NCBI GenBank assembly: GCA_963556255.1
Contig: OY744606.1
Span: 4,485,192 to 4,549,191 of the forward strand
Origin: Allolobophora icterica
Lineage: Eukaryota > Annelida > Clitellata > Crassiclitellata > Lumbricidae
Direction: 5' to 3'
DNA: 64,000 nt
The notes under the pieces are model-generated. The model did not search any database, was not told where the DNA came from, and saw nothing but the letters and a program-made list of their open reading frames with translations. Position 1 is the first letter of the stretch. Each line of letters opens with the position of its first letter. Shown here in pieces: positions 21,429-32,711 of the stretch. The position numbers and the translations under genes are program-made.

Positions 21429-22891
21429 CATAGGCGCCGACTCCACAGGGGCAACAGGGGCTTTCGCCCCAGTACTCACCAAGGTTCTGGGGCGAAAGTA
21501 TAGTTTCGCCCCAGTACTTTTTTGGCCTTTCAAAATATACAAAATTCAAAATGCTTGATAAATCTTACTTAAGGGCATTTTCTGGTCTCAGGCAACTGAA
21601 AACGCAACTGCGAAACACTATGACACAGACAAGATTAAACACCATGGCAGTTTTGAACTGTCATCGAGCGTATACCTGGAAGCAGTGGACATTGATACAG
21701 TTCTTGACGAATTTTCATAAGTAAATGCGCTGTTCGACAAAATACATTCGCCATGAAGTTGAAAAGTTAAGACTAACTAAAGTCTGTCTTATTGGCAAAC
21801 TTTATGTGTAACTGCTATATACAAAATGAGATTTGTTAGAGAAAGTAGCTATAGTTAGTTCTAGTTAGTAGTTACAGAAAACTGAAATTTGCATGGTGAG
21901 TAGGCGCCTATTAAATACTCGTGGTTGTTGCGTTGTTACACTGTTCCCTAGTATTACAGTTAGTCTCTTCCCAGTTGAAAGGGCCAGGTTCTGTTACATG
22001 GAGTTGGGGGGGGGGGAAGGAAGCAGACTGCTTCCAATTTGTGCCGGGGGTCCAATTTGTGCCGGGGGGGGTTCCCCTAATGAAATGGATGTTGCTGTTC
22101 AATTGACAGAACGCCTACTGACTCAACTGTTGCAATGTATCGGTTGTGGACAGTGGACTGTAATCAAGTCTATAGTTGGCCAATGCTACAATTATTGTCG
22201 TGTAGTGCAGTGATAACGGGATTATCAAGTCTTGAAATATTCCTGCAAACAGAATTGTCGCCTTGACAACACTGTAATAGGCAGGGATGAAGCCTGTTAC
22301 CGCTGCATTACACCAGAAATATGCATTCATAATGCAATCTGTAAAATCCCCATATATTTGCTGAACATTGTTGCATATTGCCCAATATTTTAACATGTGT
22401 CCCATATTGTGGAAATGTTGTCCCATATTTATACAGCCTGTACCATAAAATATTTGCAGTGCACTGAAAGCCCTGCAGAAATTAATTCAACAGTTCAGCT
22501 GAACTAAAATGTATAGTTTTCCAAAACCAGTTTTATTTCTCCAAAAATGCGTTAAAATTCACCTACGGCAATGTAGAAATCAAAAATTTTCCGGGGGAAG
22601 ACCCCCGAACCCCTGCTTCAAAGGGAGGGAATGGTAAAGGAGGGCGGAAAGGGAAGGGTTAAGGGGTGGGAAGGGGATGGGTAGGGGTAGGGGAGGTAGA
22701 GGAATGGGCTTACAGTAAAGGGGATTTATTCTAGCTTGCAGGGGTATAATAGGCCCTGGAAAGGGCTTGAGGAAAGAGGGGACTCGGGGAGATTGAAGGC
22801 CGGGCAGGATGGGCGATGGGCTCATCCGATCACAGGATCATGGGAATGAAATTCTTGCCCCAGTACCTTTTACTAAAAGTCGGCGCCTATG
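21429..22891. mobile_element. hAT-type element, 1463 bp, with decayed interior
   Basis: Perfect 14-bp inverted ends CATAGGCGCCGACT / AGTCGGCGCCTATG flanked by identical 8-mers CAAGTATG (21421-21428 and 22892-22899). Near the left end GGGGCTTTCGCCCCAGTAC is followed by GGGGCGAAAGT..TTTCGCCCCAGTAC, a subterminal repeat echoed near the right end. Around 21570-21740 the plus strand reads, with breaks, a fragment ending in SSSVYLEAVDIDTVLDEFS. This could be a relic of transposase-related coding sequence. No intact frame, so the copy is dead or non-autonomous. Confidence 0.93.
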
Positions 22892-22899
22892 CAAGTATG

Positions 22900-23080
22900 A
22901 AGCTTCTGCTACCAAAGAAAATTAAAAAAAATATAGCAAGCCAACAAAAAGAAAAGTTTTGAAAAATAGACCGTTATCTCCAATAGCCTACTTCTCAAAC
23001 CGTCAATGAAACGTGAGCAACTTAAGAGTTAACCTCTGAATTCAACAATGAAAATTCCAATGGAGGAGTTAAGTGGAACT
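22900..23080. other. Unique sequence, nothing recognised
   Basis: No supported feature. Confidence 0.3.
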
Positions 23081-23400
23081 CACCAAAAGCACAAAGTCCA
23101 CCACCAACAGCTGCTTTAAAACTCGGTCAAAAACACCTCGACTTGATAAACCCTGATTAGCAAAATACCTGTGAAATGACTGACCGTTCCAACGACTGCC
23201 AAAGGAATGCCTTCAACTTTTGCCACCGAAATTGTTTACGTGATTTAGTGGGGTACTACGCTGCCCAACCCCTGCCACAAATAAAACAGATGTCTGGCCA
23301 GTTTTATCGGCGCCCCGAGTAATTTTAGCCGACAAGGCAGGTCAGCCAAAACAACCCCTCTGCCCGCTGACCAATCAAACAATGAAAGGTGTCAGGTGTC
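23081..23400 (-). promoter_or_regulatory. Candidate upstream promoter and noncoding first exon for hunchback
   Basis: On the minus strand a strong donor (TTTTG|GTGAGTTCC, exon edge near 23083) follows about 200 bp that is GC-richer than its surroundings and repeat-free. A CCAAT box (ATTGG, 23370-23374) and paired AGGTGTC half-sites at 23388-23402 lie upstream. It is the best-looking 5' exon candidate I found upstream of the acceptor at 16339, but nothing in the sequence links the two. Confidence 0.25.
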
Positions 23401-24835
23401 AGACGAAATGACCAGAGATTGACCACATGGTGCTGGACGCCGTTTTCAGATGCTAATGGGGTCCGAGACGATAAGAGCTGGGCGTATTTGCAAGGGGGGG
23501 GGGGCTGGCTTGAATTTCACAGCGGGGTTAGACGAGCCCGATTGAAATTCCATCTGGAGCCTACAACTTATTTACACAAGTACTAAGACTTTCCCTGCAC
23601 GGAGCCATATTCTGAAGTCTCATCTTCAACCACGCGTGTACTCGCAAATGACAAAATTCATAGACACCCCGTCGGTATTCCTCTGTCATCCAAGTTTCAA
23701 GCATATGCTCAAACTGTGCCTCGAAAACCCAGATCTAACTGGCTACTTCATTCATAGTCAATTTCATTCAAACCTGATGCATTTCAAGTAATTTCTGTTG
23801 CATAGCGATTATTCTAATGAGTAATGATAGTTACAACTGTAGATCATTATTCTACCTTTATGACTCTACTGTTCCACGCTCCTCACAGAAGTGCTGGTCC
23901 TTTTTATCCCATACAAATCTAATTTCAACACCGCCCATCCTTCGTCTGCCTATTGAACAACTCGTTTTTCAGACAATCCTCACTGCATTAATCTCTTACA
24001 CTGTGTCTTTTTACAGTGTTAACAAACCTTACAAAGGTCTCCAGCCAACACTGTTGCATATTCATAAACCATAGCCTCATTAAAAGCAGATGAATAATTA
24101 TGCACTAAAATGGATAGGTGATTGATGTTAACATACGGGACCATAGCAACGAGCACAAATTAATTCAGTACTGAATTAATTAACTAGTAGTAATCTCTTT
24201 CGAATGTAAAGCAGCTTTTGTGATACATTCATAAACACTGGGCTATATTACCACAGCCAGGTTCTCACTCAATGAAAACGTATCCAAGCAAAAACAAAGC
24301 AGTAGGCCTATATGCTTCAACTTAATTGTTAATTTTAATGCAGAAAATATGTCATTATATGAGTGGAAATCAACAATAGTTCCTAAAGAAATTTAAGTCA
24401 TATAAACTAAAGGTAATTTGCTAAGCAGAAATCAATTAATCAGTTAAGTAAACAGTAATTAGTAATTAAAGTCATATGAAGTCAATCAGTTAAGTCCACA
24501 ATTAAAATGCAATTCACACACATTACCCAGGACCGTGTTACTGACACGTATGTCCACAGGCTTAAGCACAAAAGGAAGATATTCTTTGATCTAGACCCAG
24601 CAAACAATTTTAATTAAGAAATTATTCATATCAGGTAATTAACAACATTTCATCAAGAAAATAACTTGCATAAACCCATTCGGCAAGCCTACAGTTTGAA
24701 CTCAGTGACCCTACGATTTTATGGGTTGGTTTAATGTTTCCCAAACATTAATAAAATTCAATAACGTTGCAATACCAGTTGATTCTCACCAATACGAATT
24801 TAATTTAAATTTCTCTTTAAAGATTTCCATTATCT
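23400..24835. other. Gene-poor unique sequence upstream of hunchback
   Basis: No coding frame of interest. AT-rich with repeated AATTAA/TTAATTA words at 24150-24190 and 24430-24660. Confidence 0.35.
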
Positions 24836-24839
24836 GAAG

Positions 24840-25175
24840 TTATTTGTACAGGCTTAGCACCCAAGTACCTCTGTGACATTGTTCGTCTGCCAGTTTCAGC
24901 TACTTCCCTGCGTCCATTGCGATCGCTTAATCGCCATGATCTTCTTGTACCACGAGCCAAGATCACTATGGCCAAAATTCGAGCCTTTTCTTGCATTGGT
25001 CCTGCTCTATGGAATCAACTCCCTCCAGTGACACGTGCCTCTTTATTAGCTGGTGGCCCAAGTGCCTCGTTCCGCTGTCTTAAAACCACTTTCTATTCAC
25101 TGGGTCTTTCGCACTGGGAGCGTCTCTGGTTAGCGAATACTGTGAGGCGCTTTATAAATGTTTAGATACAATACA
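24840..25175 (+). mobile_element. LINE remnant: reverse-transcriptase C-terminal tail and 3' terminus
   Basis: Plus-strand frame gives LAPKYLCDIV, then RSLNRHDLLVPRAK, AFSCIGPALWNQLPPVTRAS and SHWERLWL, ending in a stop. This is followed by GCGCTTTATAAATGTTTAGA and an ACAATACAAT tail. The LVPR..T, GPALWN.LPP and LSHWER motifs are typical of CR1/L2-class LINE C-termini. The copy is 5'-truncated. Confidence 0.9.
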
Positions 25176-25179
25176 ATTT

Positions 25180-26290
25180 GTAATCCTAAATGAAATAAAA
25201 GAAGTCTAGCAAACAATCCCAAAGTACACTCACTAGTGTACTGGTTTAATTCAGGTACACTTAATGCTGTTCATCTCTAAAAATAGTTTGTTCAAGTATT
25301 TGCTAATCGCTCTACCTTTTCCAATTTTCAGGTATGTGCCAATCAATCTACCTTTAAAATTTTCAGTAATGTGCTATCCCTCTACTAGTTCTTACTTCCA
25401 CATGCATCTTGTTCGAGGTCCACTTTTGCAAGTTATTCGAAGTGACTTGCGTTGTACCTTGCACCGCATGTGTTAACAGGTGAATCAATTAACGAATATA
25501 TATTATTATTTTCCAATTTTTTGGCGTTTGTTAATAACTCCACCTTTCCGTAGTTTCACGCGCTTGACAACCACTTCTACCTTGTCCAACTAAAAGCTAT
25601 TTGCTAATAACTTTACCTTTCCCAGGTAGCTGTTAATCAACTGCTCACCTTTCCAGCTTTCAAACTCCTCAGTTTAAGTCATTGGCTGAAATTCGTCAAA
25701 ATCATACAACATAGCAAAAAAATTTAAACGCATCTGCCTGCTCACAACAGATCGCCAGCTCTCAAACACTGAAATAAGTTCAAGCTAAAAAAAAGGGATA
25801 CTCAAGTAGCCTCAAGTAGCTCACAACACAACACGCACACACATACACACGCACACATACACATACACTGACATACACTTACCGGGTGTCCATTAACCCG
25901 GTATTACACACTTCTTGACTTGTGCTCAACGCCGGACAGAAAGAATCAACTGAAGTGGACAGGGACTGATAAGGAAAAAGTCAAACGGCGAATTAACAAG
26001 CGCCACTCTCAAAAACGACTTTGAACATCAGGTCAAGTATGTTGATCAAGCCAAGCCGAGCCAAACTGTTCCGAGTCGCAAAAACTGCCAACTCGACCTC
26101 CACGTGCCGAGCGGAGAGTCGAGCCCTGATGAAACCTGTAAGGCTATTATTATTTGGCAAATGGGTCACTCGTCCGCTCAAGAGTGCAGCTTGTACGCAG
26201 CGGTTGCAAAATGTAGGACTATACGTCGGTTCAATGCAAGGTCAATTGCTCTGTATACAGCTCCAACTGGACCTCCACTTTGAATTTCTG
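25180..26290. other. Unique sequence, no gene recognised
   Basis: Contains a short diverged tandem series (GCTAAT..CTCTACCTTTCCA) at about 25300-25660 and a (CA)n patch near 25830-25880. No coding evidence. Confidence 0.4.
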
Positions 26291-26294
26291 GACA

Positions 26295-26370
26295 ACCCCT
26301 CTGACATGACCGAGCGCTCGTGAATTAGCTGGTGCTCTGCACTTAGCTTTAAGTAGCGCATTTGTTTAGA
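26295..26370 (+). mobile_element. LINE 3' tail (CTCGTGAAT family)
   Basis: CTCTGACATGACCGAGCGCTC, GGTGCTCTGCACTTAGC and AGTAGCGCATTTG match 12168-12260. Confidence 0.6.
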
Positions 26371-26371
26371 G

Positions 26372-26548
26372 ATTTCTGCTCCATCTGCACCCCTATTCAA
26401 CTCAGCTATGATGAACATACTGACCGTACACTGAGGTGAGGGAGAGGACTGGCCACCCAATCTTGTATGCCGAGGACAAGAAAATGAAGTCGCTACACTT
26501 CCTGCCCGCGGGTGCACCAGGGCTAGCTTAAGGGATTGCTTAGTTGTG
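26372..26548 (+). mobile_element. tRNA-derived SINE, family A, 5'-truncated
   Basis: TTTCTGCTCCATCTGCACCCC, GGAGAGGACTGGCCACCC, GTATGCCGAGGACAAGAAA and a tail AGCTTAAGGGATTGCTTA. It lacks the tRNA-like head and abuts the LINE tail directly. Confidence 0.88.
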
Positions 26549-26549
26549 T

Positions 26550-27595
26550 GGATGATCGAGTGACCGAACAATCTTTTAAGAAACTACGAGTTTTTGTTTA
26601 AAAATATCAGTCTTATTTGGAAATTCATTAACTGATTGGTTGATAAAATTACTGATTCTCCAACTTTATTGAATCTTAAACATAAACAGATCTTTTTCAT
26701 TCACTTCATTCTCATCCTATTGCTTTTTTTTATCACTATTAATTTATTATTACTATTATTATTTATTATCATTATTATTATTTTTAGCTGAGGTACGTAT
26801 GATCCCTCAGGGTTTAAAAAAATTAGGGAACATTATTAATTATTATTATCATCATTATCATTACTACTAATACTAATGCTACTAATATATACCACCATCA
26901 TAACTACTAACACTATCACTAAGACTACTGTTACCACCACTAGTAGCACTGCCACCACTACTATCACGGTAAATTTCTAATCCTTATGGATCAGATATCC
27001 TAAAAACATGGATATAATAGTATTATTAGCAGTATTAATTAAAAAAATCTCTTGGTCTCATTATTCTGGCCTTGGACTACTTTCCCACGGAGTTTCACCA
27101 ATATACTCGATAATTAATACTGATAGCCAACGGCATTTATAAAATCCACCGACGATTTATAATAAAAATACCTGCCTAAAGTATAATCAATCAATCAATG
27201 TAGGCCTAGTTGTGTGTTTACCAAAATTAGAAGCAATTAAAACAAGACTTATATCTTAACCCCACACGACCTCCCACATGTTTCTTAAAGTACATGTAGG
27301 ACTGTAGGTTCAATTTTACATCTTTCGATGTTAAATTTAAGTGTCAATTCAAATCTCTTAAATTCCTCTGCACCATACAATATCCGCGTCAGAGACCACC
27401 TTTATTGCCGGTGCTATATCAATTGAAGTCTAAGAGCCACGTTGATGATCTTGAACACCAAGACTCGATCATGAACTGGTTTACCTCTCGTATCTCAACT
27501 GCACCTACTTCACACAGTGTGATCACGCACTATTTTAAATGAATTGTAACTTACTAAATGTCCATATCGATCACAGTTTCTACTACTACTACTAT
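26550..27595. other. AT-rich sequence with short simple repeats, no gene recognised
   Basis: TATTAT and ACTACTA/ACCACCA patches at 26735-26970; otherwise nothing to annotate. Confidence 0.4.
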
Positions 27596-27596
27596 T

Positions 27597-27599
27597 AAT

Positions 27600-27632
<33 letters not shown>

Positions 27633-27665
27633 TATACTAAAAATATAATAATAAAAATATAATAA
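27597..27665. repeat. (TAA)n microsatellite
   Basis: TAATAA array with AAATATAATAA interruptions, forming the A/T-rich tail of the adjacent minus-strand LINE. Confidence 0.9.
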
Positions 27666-27905
27666 TACGATTTTATATAGTGCCGTAGCAGAGCGGAGTG
27701 CGAAGGAAAGGGTGCTGTACATGAGTTTAAAAAATCAATTACAGTCTTATGAGACTCTAAAAAGATAGATCTTCAGCTGGGTCTGTGATTTATGAGTTTA
27801 AAAAAATCAATTACAGTCTTATGATACTTTAAAAAGATAGGTCTTTGATTTTAATGTCTTCAGAGATGGCGTATTCCTTACATGGTCGGGAAGACTGTTC
27901 CACGC
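27666..27905 (-). mobile_element. LINE 3' end remnant with internal tandem duplication
   Basis: Minus-strand translation from 27905 reads WNSLPDHVRNTPSLKTLKSK then TYLFKVS and a stop, the expected LINE C-terminus. Downstream, a block of about 65 bp (GAGTTTAAAAAATCAATTAC..AAAAAGATAG) is duplicated at 27724-27841. The end is a TATATAAAATCG terminus running into the TAA array. Confidence 0.8.
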
Positions 27906-27950
27906 AGTGATCCGATGACAGAGCCTCCTCTGTCATTGGATCACTGCGTG
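27901..27950. repeat. Near-perfect 23-bp inverted repeat (hairpin)
   Basis: Arms 27901-27923 and 27928-27950 pair with a single G/T mismatch around a CCTC loop. The left arm is the LINE sequence just 5' of WNSLP, so the palindrome looks like a local inverted duplication at that LINE's truncation point. Confidence 0.9.
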
Positions 27951-28089
27951 ATCGCCAGTCGCCACATCTCGTCGACGATGGTGGGACTTGTAGTTGATTA
28001 TTTGCTACATGACGATAATTACCGACATTTGTTCCGGTTTACGATTTTGAACAAGGTCTCACTCAATTGATCATTACAATAATTAGTAA

Positions 28090-28735
28090 CTTCTATTGCG
28101 CCGGTGTCTAATGCACAAGGCATCAAATGATGGCACACCAAAACCCAGCCGTGATCAGGTCAATATCCAGAAGATCAGTCCGTAAGACAGAGAGCCAGCC
28201 CACAGTGGATAGGCAATTTGAAAATGAAATAACATGATCGACTGAACAGGACGGAAAGATACAGGGAGATAGTTAGCAGGACGGAAAGATACAGGGAGAT
28301 AGATAGCACGATGGAAAGATACAGAGAGAGAGTTAGCGGGACGGAAAGATACAGGGAGAGAGTAAGCAGGACGGAAAGATACAGGAAGATAGTTAGCAGG
28401 ACGGAAAGATACGGGAGATAGTTAGCAGGACGGAAAGATACAGGGAGAGAGTAAGCAGGACGGAAAGATACAGGGAGAGAGTTAGCAGGACGGAAAGATA
28501 CAGGGAGAGAGTAAGCAGGACGGAAAGATACAGGGAGATAGTTAGTAGGACGGAAAGATACAGGGAGAGAGTTAGCAGGACGGAAGGATACAGGGAGAGA
28601 GTTAGCTGGACGGAAAGATACAGGGAGATAGTTCCAAAACCTAGGTCCTCGAACAGAAGAGGCTCGTTCAACAAGTGCAGTTTCAGTCTTCAGAGTGACC
28701 ACTGGCCAGAGTAAGATAACTTGAAGCAAGGCCTA
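28090..28735 (-). mobile_element. LINE 3' end remnant containing an expanded in-frame repeat
   Basis: The open minus-strand frame starts with a reverse-transcriptase tail (ERASSVRGPRFWNYLP). It then contains a 10-residue unit LPVSFRPANS repeated many times where the normal protein has one WNSLPVSLR-like segment. The 3' flank at 28095-28250 (GCGCCGGTGTCTAATGCACA) matches the LINE at 2215-2510. Confidence 0.85.
28259..28632 (-). repeat. 30-bp minisatellite inside a LINE coding tail, about 12 copies
   Basis: The unit AGTTAGCAGGACGGAAAGAT followed by ACAGGGAGAG (plus strand) repeats with 30-bp periodicity, one unit being 29 bp. Most units keep an open reading frame on the minus strand; the 29-bp unit shifts it. 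Confidence 0.95.
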
Positions 28736-29054
28736 CGATCGAGATTGACCATTCTTTTGTTTATGCCTACTACGACAGCAGCAATGTTATAGAAATCATT
28801 GGATTCGATTTCATGTTTCAATTTGCAGCAATAGTTCCTGAAAGTCAGGAAGCTTTTAAGATTTTGTTACCTCGGTTATTTCATCGTTTCAATGAAATAT
28901 TATGGTTCTAAATAATTTACTTCATTTTAATTCATATGGTGCCACTGTCTAACAAGGCACGAGTCTATCAGTGCAGGCTTCAAATGCATGCCATACGATT
29001 TGTAAGCACCTTTCCACGGAAAGAATGTAACTCATCATACGTATATATGCATGC

Positions 29055-29087
<33 letters not shown>

Positions 29088-29155
29088 TGTATGTATGTAT
29101 GTATGTATGTATGTATGTATGTATGTATGTATGTATGTATGTATGTATGTATGTG
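29055..29155. repeat. (GTAT)n microsatellite
   Basis: About 23 perfect GTAT units. Confidence 0.98.
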
Positions 29156-29159
29156 TGCC

Positions 29160-30135
29160 TAAAATGCTCAGAAACGTCAGATGCACACTCTTCCTCAACT
29201 GTCCTTGAACCCAAGTAAAATTTAAGGTATTAGAATGAAATCATGTGTAGCTGACTGGAGCTAATCTCTGAAAAATTCATGCTACACACTCCAGACAAGC
29301 ACTGTACTCGACAATGTCAGTAGCACGCTTTACGTCATGACAGAAAACACACTAATTTGAACTGGTAAGTAATTTAATTTTATGTATTAGAAGGATAAAT
29401 TGTGTGCAGTTGACATGAGCTATTATTCATACTACACAGAGCATAAATCTGCAACACTCGACCATATCAGCTACACAGTTCGTATAAGAAAACAGACTAT
29501 TTTAGGCCCTGGAATGTTTGTATGTATGTATGTATATACACATTCAAGTACTCGTGCCTGAATCATCACATACGTAGGCCTATATTTTGTGCGGATGTAC
29601 AAAGACACTTAACTTACAATCTATTAAGTACCTCACAAACGAAGGTACATGTGACTATCGAACCATGATGATAACATTAATCATAAAATATCAGGTAACA
29701 TCAAACGATCATTATTACAATTATCACGGTCGTTAGCCTTTTAATAAGTATCGTGACAACCGTTGTTCTCGATTTTGCAGTTGTTTAACATGTTGTTGCT
29801 AATGGGATTTTAGCAACAGTTTTATGACCCAAGTTGCCAACGATAAGAGTTTATTGCCGCAAAGTGTTATCTCAGCCTAGGCCAGCAAAACTGGGCCACA
29901 GATTATTTAAAAGCGAGGTCAGAGGTTAATGTACGGTTCACAGCCAACCGTCCAAAAGACTATAGCCCCGTTTTTACTGCATCAAATACCCTCAGTTCCC
30001 ACGGGGGCGTGTGCCTTGTGTTTTACAGTTTCCAACTCTTGGGATTTAGGTCTTGGTGTAAAGTCCGCAAGATGCAAACGATATACTTTGAGAAACTATC
30101 TTGCTCAAACAAATGGTGTTAGTACTAACAAATGG
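29160..30135. other. Unique sequence, no gene recognised
   Basis: A block ATTTAATTTTATGTATTAGA..TGTGTGCAGTTGAC..GCTA near 29360-29420 is a diverged copy of 29220-29260, suggesting a local duplication. No coding frame. Confidence 0.4.
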
Positions 30136-30144
30136 TGTTAGTAC

Positions 30145-30330
30145 CAGGGCTGTAGTCGAGGGTATACGCGGGTATACAGCATGTACTCACCTCTAGAGAC
30201 CGTATACCCACCTCACAAAATATTTATATTTATTTATATTAAAATACTGTAGCATATACTCACCTCTAATTTGTTTCGGAAAACTAACCGGTAGCGTATA
30301 CTCACCTCTAATTTTACCACTACAGCCCTG
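30145..30330. mobile_element. Non-autonomous hAT-type element, 186 bp
   Basis: Inverted ends CAGGGCTGTAGT / ACTACAGCCCTG are perfect over 12 bp and flanked by identical 8-mers GTTAGTAC (30137-30144 and 30331-30338). The interior repeats GTATACTCACCTCTA three times. Confidence 0.95.
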
Positions 30331-30344
30331 GTTAGTACTAAGTG

Positions 30345-30720
30345 ACTCATCCGTTCTTAATTACTGCATTACTGCGTTCAGCGTACCGTGGAGACCTGCT
30401 GGTATCGCGCTTCCGTACGACTATGCCGGAAAATCGTGCTGTCTTGTGCATTGGGCCATCCGCCTGTTACAATTTCCCGTCACAACTATTTCGCAACAGA
30501 CAGCTTCAGAGACGTTTTCTAGCCATCTTAAGTTAAGACGCACCTGTTACACTCTTTCTTCATTGTCTTCGTCTTCTTGTTTGCGCCCTTGTGAGATTCT
30601 TTAAGGGCTCATACAAATAGATAGATACGTACGATGACGTCTAACATCATATATATAGGCGAACTTCCGCTTAGTTTGCTTTTGAAGTGGCGTTATATAA
30701 ATGTTCGATACAATTATAAT
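30345..30720 (+). mobile_element. LINE 3' end remnant
   Basis: The frame reads LRSAYRGDLLVSRFRTTMPE and NRAVLCIGPSACYNFPSQL, a decayed version of the LLVPR..T and GPALWN.LP motifs. It ends at GGCGTTATATAAATGTTCGA with an ACAATTATAAT tail. Confidence 0.8.
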
Positions 30721-30995
30721 CGGTCGCCCCTCTAAGCCTCCAAGAACTACTCTCCGAGTCATCGGGTCGGCAGCGATCGTTGCGCTCTTGTTCCCGTGGA
30801 GATATGCAGGTGAATTAACTATTGAAGCAGAAATAAAACACATCAATCTGTCGTGTCTAAGGTTTTAAATTCCCAACGCCTAGGTCGACAGTCCAGTAGA
30901 CTAACCACTACACTACATGTCTATTGCCCCCTCACAAAAATGATGCCCCCCATAAAAATTCCTGCGGACACCCATGATTAAGCCTAGTACTGTTA
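30721..30995. other. Unique sequence with a possible hAT-like end
   Basis: CCTGCGGACACCCATG at 30961-30976 resembles an inverted hAT terminus. I found no partner end or target duplication, so it is noted only. Confidence 0.3.
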
Positions 30996-30999
30996 TGTC

Positions 31000-31172
31000 A
31001 CACGGTAGCCGAGTGGTTTTGGTATACTCATCTTGTAAGACAGAGTGTGCGGGTTCGAGTCGCCTCCCTCAAGACGGTTACTGTGTAGGGACCTCAAGCA
31101 AGACGTTTATGTGCTGTTGCTCAGCGCCATCGATTGACGCTTAGTAATTAGGTAGATACGCTTAATAAATAC
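31000..31172 (+). mobile_element. tRNA-derived SINE, family B (best copy)
   Basis: A box TAGCCGAGTGGTTTTGG and B box GGGTTCGAGTCGCC form a clear tRNA-like head. The body holds GACGGTTACTGTGTAGGGAC, CTCAAGCAAG, GCTCAGCGCCATCGATTGAC and a CTTAATAAAT end. Copies at 11458, 35640, 49428, 54945, 57170 and 63272. Confidence 0.88.
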
Positions 31173-31179
31173 GAAAATA

Positions 31180-32090
31180 TTATCTAATACCCAACTAAAC
31201 AAGTGCATCTAGATCAAACGTCAAAATAATTGCTAATTATCCGTATCTCAAAAGTGCAATATTTTTAGAACATTTTAATAATTAAATACTTTAGTAGTTA
31301 AACATTTTTATTAGTTAAACGTTTTAATAATTAAACATTTTAGTAAACATTTTAGTAGTTAAATCTGTTCCAATGCTAACTTATAAAAGCATCTAACTGT
31401 GGTATTACGAATTTCCTTTAGGGAAGCCAGGCAATAGATTTCTTTAGTTGAAAGAGAAGAATTTCAAACCACACACTTTACCTTACCAGTTGAAACTTAA
31501 CCTTGAACGTGAACCTGAACACCTGTCGTGAATTCCCAGATACCTTAGTCATGAACCACTTGTTCCTAATTACCTTTAAGACCACTTCAGGTCTGTAGGA
31601 CTGCCGAGTGCGGTGCTCTTGATGGGTGCTTCAAATGCATTATATTAAGTGTTTAGAAATGTACAAACATGCATACACATGTGCATACCTACAGACATAT
31701 ATGTACATAGTTAATATCTATGAGATAATTTTAATAAAATACACACATACATAGAGACCAATCCATCAATCAATCAATTCTTTATTGAAGCCTTTAGAAA
31801 ACAAAGTAGTATCAACATAACACTTTATCTGTATTAGCACCAAAAGAAGACCCAAAAGGGATAATAATCCCGTTAGTTCCGGCCACCTAAGTATTCATTA
31901 CCATCGTAATAAATGTCAATGTAAAAAACTTACAGTCAATACTGTAACTGGTTACTTTGATCGAGAAAGAAAGAAGTGAATAAGACAAATCTAAATTAAG
32001 ACTTAATTAAATGGTATATTTGGAGTCCAAACTAAGTTTTAATGTAACTGCAGCTGACTTTTAACATTATCCAATATCAAGTGAATTAAA
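31180..32090. other. AT-rich sequence, no gene recognised
   Basis: TTAAACATTTTAGTAGTTAAA-type words recur at 31260-31370. No coding evidence. Confidence 0.4.
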
Positions 32091-32094
32091 CATA

Positions 32095-32315
32095 GCACAT
32101 ACATACATACATACATACATACATACATACATACATACATACATACATACATACGTAAATACATACATAATACATCCACACACATACATACACACATACA
32201 TAAAGATATGCATTTAGATATGTATATGTATTTATGTATGTATGTATTTTTCTGTGCTGATGTATATATGCTATATGCTAAACACAATATGAGGACATCT
32301 TGTGGCTTCTGAGAC

Positions 32316-32348
<33 letters not shown>

Positions 32349-32350
32349 GG
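32095..32350. repeat. (ACAT)n and (GACA)n microsatellites
   Basis: About 14 ACAT units at 32097-32154 and a GACA array at 32315-32350. Confidence 0.97.
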
Positions 32351-32711
32351 CACACACACACACAGTCACACAGAAAGAACAAAGATAGAATGCACATTTA
32401 GCAACGCATGTCATCTCAGTCATCTCAAAAACTTCACCTACTTTCTCTCAAGAGTCATTGACTTGCCAGCTCAACAGTTCAAAGGTCAAATGTCATTCCG
32501 GTTTTAGGGTTCATGATGAGAAACAACAGTCATGACAAAAGATGGTTGAATTTCTAAAAATAGTACAGAAATAACTGCACCTTGGCTAATGGGCCTAATA
32601 TAAAATAAAAACCTGATAACGGGAATAAACTGAGAGAAACAGAACAAAATTCACAAAATAACCTTCTCAGTTCTTACTCATAAAATTAAAATCTTGTAAT
32701 TGTGTTACATT

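Noticed and set aside
30961..30976. Additional hAT element with CCTGCGGACACCCATG end
   Set aside because: Only one terminus is visible, with no inverted partner or matching 8-mer.
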